Positions 1 to 7,111 of a DNA stretch of 14,366 bases are shown here, one piece after another. The DNA is taken from the NCBI GenBank assembly GCA_000431515.1, contig HF991358.1:3526-17891 (forward strand), read 5' to 3'. The notes beneath the pieces are model-generated. The model ran no database searches. It was not told the origin of the DNA and saw nothing but the letters and a program-made list of their open reading frames with translations. This DNA comes from Clostridium sp. CAG:632. GTDB lineage: Bacteria; Bacillota; Clostridia; Lachnospirales; Lachnospiraceae. Made by a program: the position numbers and the translations under genes. Position 1 is the stretch's first letter, and each line of letters starts with the position of its first letter.

Positions 1-17
1 CATTTGGTTTATAAGAA

Positions 18-743
18 ATGAGTATGAGAGAAGCAACATGGAAGGTCATTGCGCATATCGAAACGGAATTCCCGGCGAAGTTCGGGATTCCGAGACAGAG
101 CGGTCTGGTGAAAACATTAACCGGAAGAATTGTTTTTGAACCGGAGTTTCGACAGCCGGAAGCAGTGCGCGGACTGGAGGGCTTCTCTCATATTTGGCTT
201 TTATGGCAGTTTTCAAAGGCCGGACGGGAGAACTGGTCGGCAACCGTGGCACCGCCCCGTCTGGGTGGAAAGAAGAAGGTGGGCGTTTTTGCCAGCCGGT
301 CACCGTTTCGTCCGAATCCAATCGGTCTGTCCTCGGTAAAGCTGGAACGGATCGAGATGGATGAAAAGCTTGGCCCGGTCTTATATGTATCCGGTGCAGA
401 TTTATTAAACGGCACTCCAATCTATGATATCAAGCCATATCTGGCGTTTACAGACAGTCATCCGGATGCGGTGGATGGATTTGCCGGGGATGTCTTTGAT
501 TACGGACTGGAGGTAGAGTTTCCGGAGGAGCTGCTGGCGAGGATCCCGGAAGAACAGCACCGGACGGTCATTGAACTGTTAAAGCAGGATCCGCGGCCGG
601 GAACACAGGAAGCTGTGGATAAGGAATACCGGATGCTGTTTGGAGAACAGGATATCTGGTTTCATGTGAAGGATCGGGTGCTGACTGTCCACAATGTAGT
701 GGAAAAACCGATACTTGACATAAAGAAAAGGCCTGATATATAA
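18..743 (+). CDS. trmO: TrmO-family tRNA (adenine-N6)-methyltransferase
   Basis: This 241-residue protein belongs to the TrmO/TsaA (UPF0066) family. TrmO methylates N6 of the t6A nucleotide at position 37 of certain tRNAs, using S-adenosylmethionine, in the cytosol. Visible family signatures are the stretch GVFASRSPFRPNPIGLSS (about residues 89-106) and DLLNGTPIYDIKPY (about 128-141), both in the SAM-binding beta-barrel domain. The roughly 90 residues after that match the C-terminal extension of longer members. An in-frame TAA at 12-14 limits the start to ATG 18 or ATG 24 (MSMREA). No strong ribosome binding site is visible for either, so the choice is uncertain. The gene stands alone. No terminator separates it from the aspS leader, whose promoter lies in its last codons. 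Family assignment is firm; the exact tRNA substrate is inferred. Confidence 0.93.
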   Translation: MSMREATWKVIAHIETEFPAKFGIPRQSGLVKTLTGRIVFEPEFRQPEAVRGLEGFSHIWLLWQFSKAGRENWSATVAPPRLGGKKKVGVFASRSPFRPNPIGLSSVKLERIEMDEKLGPVLYVSGADLLNGTPIYDIKPYLAFTDSHPDAVDGFAGDVFDYGLEVEFPEELLARIPEEQHRTVIELLKQDPRPGTQEAVDKEYRMLFGEQDIWFHVKDRVLTVHNVVEKPILDIKKRPDI

Positions 744-744
744 T
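715..744 (+). promoter_or_regulatory. Promoter of the aspS T-box transcript, inside the 3' end of trmO
   Basis: A perfect TTGACA (715-720) and a perfect TATAAT (739-744) are separated by 18 bases. The -10 box overlaps the trmO stop codon (741-743), so the promoter lies within the last codons of the upstream gene. Transcription would start near 751, just before the first T-box stem. Confidence 0.8.
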
Positions 745-755
745 AATGAAATATA

Positions 756-1112
756 GGCAATGACGAAGAGAAGTAGCCCGATTATCGCTTGCAGAGAGTG
801 GAGAACGGTGGAAGCTCCACAGAATGAATCGGTGTGAATAACACTTTACCAGCCGCGACCTGAACTCTGAGGCTGGAGATTCTGGCAGATCAGAATTGAA
901 TGACGGAACGATCCGATTCTACATCGGCAGATTCCGACAGGCAGGACAGTAGGGGAGCCGCAGCTGTGCGACAAACAGTCGGTGAGAAAGCATGCAAGGC
1001 ATACTTTAGAAGCCATGAGGGACTGCGCAGGCAGTAAATCAGGTGGTACCGCGGACAGTAGATAGAGATTTCTGTTCGTCCTGAACCAAAAGTTCAGGGC
1101 GAACTTTTGCGT
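756..1112 (+). promoter_or_regulatory. T-box riboswitch leader for aspS, Asp specifier
   Basis: This untranslated leader senses uncharged tRNA-Asp and controls read-through into aspS. Stem I begins around 760 with GACGAAGAGAAGTAG, including the AGTA of the specifier loop. It continues with the CAGAGAG and GGTGG elements typical of the distal Stem I (791-811). The 3' side of the specifier loop carries GAC (857-859), the Asp codon, followed by ctgaactctg, which pairs back to GAAGAG. The T-box motif AGGTGGTACCGCGG is at 1041-1054. Its UGGU bulge would pair with the tRNA acceptor end. The competing terminator follows at 1074-1108. At about 350 bases it is a long class member. The specifier assignment is by manual alignment and fits the downstream gene. 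Confidence 0.92.
1074..1112 (+). terminator. T-box terminator hairpin of the aspS leader
   Basis: Arm 1074-1086 (GTTCGTCCTGAAC) pairs with 1092-1104 (GTTCAGGGCGAAC) through 13 base pairs, one a G-U, around a five-base loop (CAAAA). TTTT follows at 1105-1108. It is mutually exclusive with the antiterminator that includes the T-box motif. Confidence 0.88.
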
Positions 1113-1161
1113 TTAAATGCTCTTAGCCGGAGCATAAATAAAAAGAGAAAAGGAGAGTAAC

Positions 1162-2913
1162 ATGAGTATTGTAAACATTTATCGTGACAGAACCATTAAT
1201 GAGATTACAGAATCCGATGTGGGATCAACCGTAAAAGTAGCAGGCTGGGTAGAGAATATCCGTGACCATGGTGGTGTATCTTTCATCGATTTGCGTGATA
1301 TGTATGGTGTATTGCAGGTCGTTATGCGTGACACTACTTTGCTGGAAGGAATCGTAAAGGAAGACTGCGTATCCATTGAAGGCGTTATGGAGCACCGGGA
1401 TGAGGAGACCTATAATCCGAATATCGAGACCGGAACCATTGAGTTAGAGGCACACACCGTGACCGTACTTGGTAAGGTATATAAGCAGATTCCGTTTGAA
1501 ATCATGACATCAAAGGAAATCCGTGAGGATGTCCGTCTGAAGTATCGGTATCTGGATTTAAGAAATAAAAAGGTAAAGGACAACATCATTTTCCGTTCCA
1601 AGGTCATCAGCTTCTTACGGGAAAAGATGACAGAGATGGGATTCCTGGAGATCCAGACTCCAATCCTGTGTGCATCGTCTCCGGAGGGAGCCAGAGATTA
1701 TATCGTGCCATCCAGAAAGTTCAAGGGGAAGTTCTATGCATTACCACAGGCACCACAGCAGTATAAGCAGCTGTTGATGGTATCCGGATTTGATAAATAT
1801 TTCCAGATTGCGCCTTGTTTCCGTGATGAGGATGCAAGAGCGGACCGTTCACCGGGAGAGTTCTATCAGTTAGACTTTGAGATGAGCTTTGCTACTCAGG
1901 AGGATGTATTCCGGGTAGGTGAGGAAGTATTATCTGAGACCTTTAAGAAGTTTGCGCCGGAAGGATACACGGTTACGGAAGCACCATATCCGATCATCAG
2001 CTATAAGCAGGCAATGTTGGAGTTCGGTTCTGATAAGCCGGATCTTCGGAATCCGCTGCGTATCATTGATGTAACCGATTTCTTCCAGAGATGTACCTTT
2101 AAGCCATTCCATGGCAAGACTGTACGTGCAATCAATGTGCATGCAAAGTTGTCTAAGGGACAGCATGAGAAGCTGTTGAAGTTCGCAACCGGAATCGGAA
2201 TGGGTGGACTTGGCTATCTGGAGATTCTGGAAGACATGAGCTACAAGGGACCGATTGATAAGTTTATCCCGGATGATATGAAGACCGAGATTGCAGAGCT
2301 GGCAGGTCTGCAGGCAGGTGATACAATCTTCTTTATCGCAGATAATGAGGAACGTGCGGCAAATTATGCCGGACAGATTCGTAACGAGCTGGGTGCACGC
2401 CTGGATCTGATCGAGAAGAATGCATATCGTTTCTGCTATGTTAATGACTTCCCGATGTACGAGTATGATAAGGAAGAGAAGAAGATGATCTTTACCCATA
2501 ATCCGTTCTCTATGCCACAGGGCGGACTGGAAGCACTGAATACCAAGAATCCGGAAGAGATTCTGGCATATCAGTACGATATTGTATGTAACGGTATTGA
2601 GTTGTCATCCGGTGCAGTCCGGAATCATGATATGCAGGTTATGGTAAAGGCATTTGAGATCGCAGGCTATACAGAGGAAGACTTAAAGCAGAAATTCGGT
2701 GCCCTGTATAACGCATTCCAGTTCGGTGCACCACCGCATGCAGGTATGGCACCCGGAATTGACCGTATGATCATGTTGTTAAGAAATGAAGAGAATATCC
2801 GTGAGGTCATTGCCTTCCCTATGAATGGTAATGCACAGGATCTGATGTGTGGAGCTCCGGGTGAGGTGACTGAGCAGCAGTTACGCGAGACACATATTAA
2901 GGTGCGTCAGTAG
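1162..2913 (+). CDS. aspS: Aspartyl-tRNA synthetase, bacterial type
   Basis: Class II aminoacyl-tRNA synthetase that charges tRNA-Asp with aspartate in the cytosol. At 583 residues it has the length of bacterial AspRS. An N-terminal OB-fold anticodon-binding domain (about 22-105) is followed by the catalytic core, with QAPQQYKQLLMVSG at 196-209 and motif 2 FRDEDARADR at 220-229. The bacterial GAD-type insertion spans about 290-420. Motif 3 follows around 528-545 (GIDRMIMLL), then FPMNGNAQDLM near the end. ATG 1162 has the ribosome binding site AGGAGAG at 1151-1157. Expression is controlled by the Asp T-box upstream. His36 in the RDHGG segment matches the residue I recall as marking non-discriminating AspRS, so the enzyme may also load Asp onto tRNA-Asn. 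That part is inference; the AspRS identity is firm. Confidence 0.98.
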   Translation: MSIVNIYRDRTINEITESDVGSTVKVAGWVENIRDHGGVSFIDLRDMYGVLQVVMRDTTLLEGIVKEDCVSIEGVMEHRDEETYNPNIETGTIELEAHTVTVLGKVYKQIPFEIMTSKEIREDVRLKYRYLDLRNKKVKDNIIFRSKVISFLREKMTEMGFLEIQTPILCASSPEGARDYIVPSRKFKGKFYALPQAPQQYKQLLMVSGFDKYFQIAPCFRDEDARADRSPGEFYQLDFEMSFATQEDVFRVGEEVLSETFKKFAPEGYTVTEAPYPIISYKQAMLEFGSDKPDLRNPLRIIDVTDFFQRCTFKPFHGKTVRAINVHAKLSKGQHEKLLKFATGIGMGGLGYLEILEDMSYKGPIDKFIPDDMKTEIAELAGLQAGDTIFFIADNEERAANYAGQIRNELGARLDLIEKNAYRFCYVNDFPMYEYDKEEKKMIFTHNPFSMPQGGLEALNTKNPEEILAYQYDIVCNGIELSSGAVRNHDMQVMVKAFEIAGYTEEDLKQKFGALYNAFQFGAPPHAGMAPGIDRMIMLLRNEENIREVIAFPMNGNAQDLMCGAPGEVTEQQLRETHIKVRQ

Positions 2914-2936
2914 TATTCGGGAAAAGTATTGCATAA

Positions 2937-2966
2937 TTCTGTCATATGTTGTAAATAGTGACAGAA
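2937..2966. repeat. Perfect 8-bp inverted repeat after aspS
   Basis: TTCTGTCA (2937-2944) and TGACAGAA (2959-2966) are exact reverse complements across a 14-base spacer. Only AAAAT follows, with no T run, so it is a poor intrinsic terminator for aspS. It ends 26 bases before the -35 of the next promoter. It could be an operator or an mRNA 3'-end stem. Confidence 0.5.
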
Positions 2967-2992
2967 AAATGAAAGAAATCAACGAAAAAATA

Positions 2993-3021
2993 TTGACAAA
3001 TCCGGTGGGATGCCATAGTAT
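2993..3021 (+). promoter_or_regulatory. Promoter of the BMP/nucleoside-type importer operon
   Basis: A perfect TTGACA (2993-2998) and TAGTAT (3016-3021, 5 of 6 to consensus) are separated by the ideal 17 bases. Transcription should start near 3028, giving a leader of about 74 bases before the lipoprotein start codon. Confidence 0.75.
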
Positions 3022-3037
3022 CTTAACTGTGATTTGA

Positions 3038-3088
3038 GTCAACGAAGAAGTTGGGAATCGACAAGGTTGCCAGCTTCTTTTTAGTTGA
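3038..3088 (+). promoter_or_regulatory. Terminator-like hairpin in the leader of the binding-protein gene
   Basis: AAGAAGTTGG (3045-3054) pairs with CCAGCTTCTT (3070-3079), ten pairs including one G-U. An inner stem, CGAC (3059-3062) with GTTG (3066-3069), closes an AAG loop. The run TTTTT occupies 3078-3082. TCAAC (3039-3043) can pair either with GTTGA (3084-3088), enclosing the hairpin, or in part with GTTG at 3050-3053. The structure lies between the promoter and the ribosome binding site, so it may attenuate the operon or protect the mRNA 5' end. The base pairing is seen; a regulatory role is inferred. It matches no riboswitch class I know. Confidence 0.5.
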
Positions 3089-3101
3089 GAAGGAGGATAA
3101 A

Positions 3102-4322
3102 ATGAAAAAGAAAGCTTTAAGTATCATTTTAACAGCCGTTATGGCAGTTGGTATGATGACAGGGTGTGGTGCTCAGGCATCAGACGGTTCGTCTTCTGCA
3201 GACGGAAACAGTGCAGCGGATTCTGACTTCAAGGTAGGTATTATGTACATTGGAGATGAGAATGAGGGATATACCGCAGCACATATGGCAGGTATTGACG
3301 GGATGATGGAGAATCTTGGTCTGGATGACAGTCAGGTGATCGAGAAGACAAACATTCCGGAAGATGAGTCTGCATATGATGCAGCAGTTGATTTAGCAGA
3401 GCAGGGCTGTGATATTATTTTTGCAAACAGCTTTGGTCAGGAGTCTTATGTGATCCAGGCAGCAACCGAGTATCCGGACATTCAGTTCTGTCATGCAACC
3501 GGTTATCAGGCAGCATCATCCGGTCTGCCAAACATGCATAACTATTTCACAAACATTTATGAATCACGTTATGTATCAGGTGTTGTAGCCGGTCTGAAGT
3601 TAAATGAGATGATCGATAACGGTACTATTACAGAGGATAAGTGTAAGGTTGGTTACGTAGGCGCTTATCCATATGCAGAGGTTATTTCAGGATTTACATC
3701 ATTCTTCCTGGGCATCCGGAGCGTATGTCCGTCTGCTACCATGGAAGTAAAATATACAAACAGCTGGGCTGATATGTCTGCAGAGGCAGAGGTTGCCAAT
3801 GCACTGATCGCAGATGGCTGTGTACTGATCAGCCAGCATGCAGATACAACCGGTGCTCCTTCCGCATGTGAAGCTGCCGGTGTTCCTTGTGTTGGTTACA
3901 ACGTATCCATGATTTCCGTAGCACCGAACACTGCTCTGACATCCGCATCCATTGACTGGTCTGTATATTATACATATGCAGTAAAGTGCGCAATGAATGG
4001 CGAAGAGATCGAAACAGACTGGTGCCGTGGATTTGCAGAGGGCGCAGATAAGCTTACTGAGTTAAATGATAAGGTAGTTGCAGAGGGTACTGCAGAGAAG
4101 GTAAAGGAAGTAGAGGATCAGATTATTGACGGTTCTTTACATGTATTTGATACATCCACATTTACCGTTGGCGGTAAGTCCTTAGAGGATGCAATTGCAG
4201 AGGACGGCGAGTATGCTGATTATGCAGACTATGTATCCGATGGATATTTCCATGAGTCAGAGCTGGCATCAGCACCTTCTTTTGCAATTATTATTGATGG
4301 TATTACATCAATTACAGAATAA
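3102..4322 (+). CDS. BMP-family (PnrA-like) substrate-binding lipoprotein of an ABC importer
   Basis: Extracytoplasmic solute-binding lipoprotein of the BMP/Med/PnrA family; characterised members bind purine nucleosides. ATG 3102 follows AGGAGG at 3091-3096. An in-frame TTG at 3051 is rejected because it would add 17 residues ahead of a complete signal peptide and lies inside the leader hairpin. The predicted protein has 406 residues. It begins MKKKALSIILTAVMAVG, with a lipobox ending MTGC and lipidated Cys22. A Ser/Asp/Ala-rich linker follows (about 23-42), then the two-lobed binding fold with KVGIMYIGDENEGY early and VGYVGAYPYAEVISGF mid-protein. It is somewhat longer than the usual 340-360 residues. 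It ends in tandem TAA stops. The ATPase and two permeases downstream complete the importer. The actual ligand cannot be read from sequence. Confidence 0.93.
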   Translation: MKKKALSIILTAVMAVGMMTGCGAQASDGSSSADGNSAADSDFKVGIMYIGDENEGYTAAHMAGIDGMMENLGLDDSQVIEKTNIPEDESAYDAAVDLAEQGCDIIFANSFGQESYVIQAATEYPDIQFCHATGYQAASSGLPNMHNYFTNIYESRYVSGVVAGLKLNEMIDNGTITEDKCKVGYVGAYPYAEVISGFTSFFLGIRSVCPSATMEVKYTNSWADMSAEAEVANALIADGCVLISQHADTTGAPSACEAAGVPCVGYNVSMISVAPNTALTSASIDWSVYYTYAVKCAMNGEEIETDWCRGFAEGADKLTELNDKVVAEGTAEKVKEVEDQIIDGSLHVFDTSTFTVGGKSLEDAIAEDGEYADYADYVSDGYFHESELASAPSFAIIIDGITSITE

Positions 4323-4348
4323 TAAGTCAGCAAAGAAGCTGAAATTTC

Positions 4349-4384
4349 AATACGGAGCTATGAAAATGGCTCCGTATTTTATAT
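4349..4384 (+). terminator. Intercistronic terminator between binding protein and ATPase
   Basis: AATACGGAGC (4349-4358) and GCTCCGTATT (4369-4378) form a perfect ten-base stem with a ten-base loop, followed by TTATAT. It lies 27 bases after the lipoprotein stop. No convincing promoter is visible before the ATPase, so this is probably a partial terminator that leaves the binding protein over-represented. Confidence 0.8.
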
Positions 4385-4464
4385 AATAGGGATGTCGGTG
4401 CTGAGAACTGCGCGGGGCAGGGTTGATCACCAGGACGCAAGGAGTAAGTTTAGGAGGACAGTCT

Positions 4465-6006
4465 GTGGAAGGTTATGCAATTGAGTTAAGGAACGTAACC
4501 AAGACCTTTGGCGAGGTCATTGCGAATGATAACGTAAACTTAACATTGAAAAAAGGAGAAATATTAGCAATCTTAGGAGAGAATGGCAGTGGTAAGACAA
4601 CATTGATGAATATGCTCTCCGGTATTTATTTTCCGGATCAGGGACAGATTCTGGTAAATGGGCAGCCGGTAACCATCCGTTCTCCAAGGGATTCCTTTGA
4701 TCTGGGAATCGGAATGATCCATCAGCATTTTAAGCTGATTCCGATTTTTACGGCGACGGAGAACATCATTCTGGGGCTGAAGGAGCAGGGCAGAATGAAT
4801 CTTGCCGAGAAGAATCGGGAAGTGGAGGCACTGGCAGCACAGTACGGATTTGAGCTGAATCCGGAGCAGAAGATTTATGATATGACTGTCTCGCAGAAGC
4901 AGACGGTGGAGATCATGAAGGTGTTGTATCGCGGCGCAGAGATTCTGATCCTTGACGAACCGACGGCGGTACTGACCCCACAGGAGACAGAGAAGCTGTT
5001 TGATATCCTGCGGAACATGAAGAAGGCGGGCAAATCCATTATTATCATTACCCATAAGTTAAATGAGGTGCTGGAGATCTCAGACCGGGTAGCGGTACTC
5101 AGAAAGGGTAAGGATATCGGAACCGTTGCGACGAAGGATGCGACCGCACAGTCCTTAACGGAAATGATGGTTGGTCAGAAGGTAGAGTTAAATATTGAAC
5201 GGGATGACCCTGAGAATCAGGAGGAACGTCTGGAGGTAAAGGACATCTCCGTATATAACCGGGAAGGCGTGGAGGTCGTAAAGCATGTAAGCTTCCATGC
5301 AAAGAGCGGTGAGATCCTCGGAATTGCCGGTGTATCCGGCAGCGGACAGAAGGAACTGCTGGAAGCGGTTTCCGGTCTGCAGAATGTGGCGAACGGCACG
5401 ATCACCTATAAGGATTCCAACGGAACCGCAACCGTGATCTCAAATATGAATGTGGAGACCAGACGGAAGAAGAATGTGAAGTTATCCTTTGCATTTGTGC
5501 CGGAGGATCGACTCGGTATGGGTCTGGTAGGCTCTATGGATCTGATCGATAATATGCTGCTCCGGAGCTATAACAATGGAAAAGGCCCGGTAGCAGACCG
5601 AAAGGCACCGAAAGAACTGGCAGAACAGATCGTAAAAGAGCTGGATGTTGTGACTCCATCCGTACATACACCGGTCCGGAGACTTTCCGGCGGTAATGTT
5701 CAGAAGGTGCTGGTCGGACGAGAAATCGCAGAGCATCCGGAGGTGCTGGTCGTATCCTATCCGGTGCGTGGACTGGATATTAATTCTTCCTATGCGATTT
5801 ATAATCTGTTAAATGAGCAGAAGCGGGAAGGTGTGGCAGTCATCTGTGTCATTGAGGATCTGGATGTACTGCTGGAGCTGTGTGACAGGATTCTGATTCT
5901 GCATGCCGGAGAAGTGAGCGGCATTGTGAATGCAAGAACCGTGACGAAGGATGAGCTGGGACTGTATATGTCAGGAAGCAGAAAGGATACGGAATATTAT
6001 GAGTAA
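4465..6006 (+). CDS. Double-NBD ABC ATPase of the BMP/nucleoside-type importer (YufO/NupO-like)
   Basis: Fused ATPase subunit with two nucleotide-binding domains, energising import through the two permeases downstream. GTG 4465 is chosen because AGGAGG (4452-4457) sits seven bases before it. An in-frame TTG at 4423 would add 14 poorly conserved residues. From GTG the protein has 513 residues, typical of this family. NBD1 has Walker A GENGSGKTT (38-46), Q87, a degenerate signature TVSQKQ (141-146), Walker B ILILDEP (160-166) and H197. NBD2 has Walker A GVSGSGQKE (289-297) with Gln in place of Lys, an intact LSGGN (407-411), and SYPVRGLD (431-438) where Walker B Asp-Glu is missing. Hence only one composite ATP site should be catalytic. 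The last 8 bases overlap the next gene. Confidence 0.95.
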   Translation: MEGYAIELRNVTKTFGEVIANDNVNLTLKKGEILAILGENGSGKTTLMNMLSGIYFPDQGQILVNGQPVTIRSPRDSFDLGIGMIHQHFKLIPIFTATENIILGLKEQGRMNLAEKNREVEALAAQYGFELNPEQKIYDMTVSQKQTVEIMKVLYRGAEILILDEPTAVLTPQETEKLFDILRNMKKAGKSIIIITHKLNEVLEISDRVAVLRKGKDIGTVATKDATAQSLTEMMVGQKVELNIERDDPENQEERLEVKDISVYNREGVEVVKHVSFHAKSGEILGIAGVSGSGQKELLEAVSGLQNVANGTITYKDSNGTATVISNMNVETRRKKNVKLSFAFVPEDRLGMGLVGSMDLIDNMLLRSYNNGKGPVADRKAPKELAEQIVKELDVVTPSVHTPVRRLSGGNVQKVLVGREIAEHPEVLVVSYPVRGLDINSSYAIYNLLNEQKREGVAVICVIEDLDVLLELCDRILILHAGEVSGIVNARTVTKDELGLYMSGSRKDTEYYE

Positions 6007-7111
6007 TGATATGAAACATACAGGAAAAGAACCGTTTCTGCGGATGAAAAAACGGGACAACATTTCACGTGGGAAAGCCCTTGGAATACGATTGCTTGCA
6101 ATCGTACTTGCTCTGGTGGTCTGCTCCTTTGTAATCATCGCAGTAACCGGACAGAATCCGTTACAGGTATATGCGGGAATTATTGACGGTGCAGTCGGAA
6201 GCAGCCGACGGATCTGGGTAACGATCCGCGAGACAGCGATTCTGCTTCTGGTCGCAGTCGGACTGACACCGGCATTTAAGATGAAGTTCTGGAACATCGG
6301 TGCGGAAGGTCAGATTCTGATGGGCGGTGCCGCTTCGGCAGCTCTGATGATCTATCTGGGTGATAAGGTGCCGAATGCGGTACTGTTGATTCTGATCCTG
6401 CTTGGAAGTGCACTGGCAGGTCTGTTATGGGGATTGATCCCGGCTATCTTTAAGGCAAAATATAATACCAATGAGACTCTGGTAACACTGATGTTAAATT
6501 ATGTTGCGATGCAGTTTATCACCTTCCTGATCGTGTTCTGGGAGAATCCGAGTGGTTCCAATACTGTCGGAATCATTAATGCAGGAAGCAAGGCAGGATG
6601 GTTCCCGAAGATGTTCGGGACCGATTATTTCCTGAATATTGTGATCGTAACGGTCATGACACTGGGTGTTTATCTTTATATGAAGTATTCCAAGCAGGGA
6701 TATGAGATCTCCGTTGTCGGTGAGAGTAAGAGTACAGCCAAATATGCAGGTATCAATGTAAAGAAGGTTATTATCCGTACCATGATGGTATCCGGTGCTA
6801 TCTGCGGACTGGCAGGCTCGGTCATTGTCAGCGGTGCCAGCCATACGATTTCCACCAGTACGGCAGGCGGCAGAGGCTTTACGGCCATTATCATTGCATG
6901 GATGTCCAACTTCAATCCGGTTGCCATGCTGGCAGTCTCACTGCTTCTGGTATTTATGCAGCAGGGTTCCATTCAGATCGCAACACAGTTTGGTCTGAAT
7001 GAGAATGCATCTGATATTATCACAGGTATTATTCTGTTCTTCCTGATCGGTTGTGAGTTCTTTATCCGTTATCAGCTGAAGGTGCGGAAGAGTGGAAAGG
7101 AGGAAGCATAA
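5999..7111 (+). CDS. ABC importer permease, first subunit (YufP/NupP-like)
   Basis: Integral membrane permease of the branched-chain amino acid/BMP importer family (BPD_transp_2). ATG 5999 overlaps the ATPase stop codon and is preceded by AAAGGA (5982-5987). ATG 6011 is an in-frame alternative four codons on. The 370-residue product has a basic cytosolic N-terminus, a first membrane segment at about 29-50 (LGIRLLAIVLALVVCSFVII) and several later hydrophobic segments. The family signatures are NIGAEGQ at 99-105 and NTNETLVTLMLNYVA at 157-171. It should pair with the following permease as a heterodimer with the double ATPase at the cytosolic face. Family and role are firm; the substrate is inferred as nucleoside from the family. 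Confidence 0.94.
   Translation: MSNDMKHTGKEPFLRMKKRDNISRGKALGIRLLAIVLALVVCSFVIIAVTGQNPLQVYAGIIDGAVGSSRRIWVTIRETAILLLVAVGLTPAFKMKFWNIGAEGQILMGGAASAALMIYLGDKVPNAVLLILILLGSALAGLLWGLIPAIFKAKYNTNETLVTLMLNYVAMQFITFLIVFWENPSGSNTVGIINAGSKAGWFPKMFGTDYFLNIVIVTVMTLGVYLYMKYSKQGYEISVVGESKSTAKYAGINVKKVIIRTMMVSGAICGLAGSVIVSGASHTISTSTAGGRGFTAIIIAWMSNFNPVAMLAVSLLLVFMQQGSIQIATQFGLNENASDIITGIILFFLIGCEFFIRYQLKVRKSGKEEA

Noticed and set aside
744..1161. Short protein gene or tRNA in the gap before aspS
   Set aside because: The T-box elements account for nearly the whole gap, and no tRNA cloverleaf or coding frame with a ribosome binding site was found.
1930..2499. Antisense open frame of 189 codons within aspS
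   Set aside because: It lies opposite well-conserved AspRS sequence, has no recognisable domain and reflects codon bias of the real gene.
2937..2970. Intrinsic terminator for aspS
   Set aside because: The stem is AT-rich with a 14-base loop and is followed by AAAAT rather than a T run. Listed as an inverted repeat only.
3051..3101. Upstream TTG start extending the binding-protein gene by 17 residues
   Set aside because: The extension lies inside the leader hairpin and precedes a complete lipoprotein signal peptide. ATG 3102 has a correctly placed AGGAGG.
4423..4464. TTG start for the importer ATPase
   Set aside because: GTG 4465 has AGGAGG at seven bases, and the extra 14 residues do not resemble the family N-terminus.
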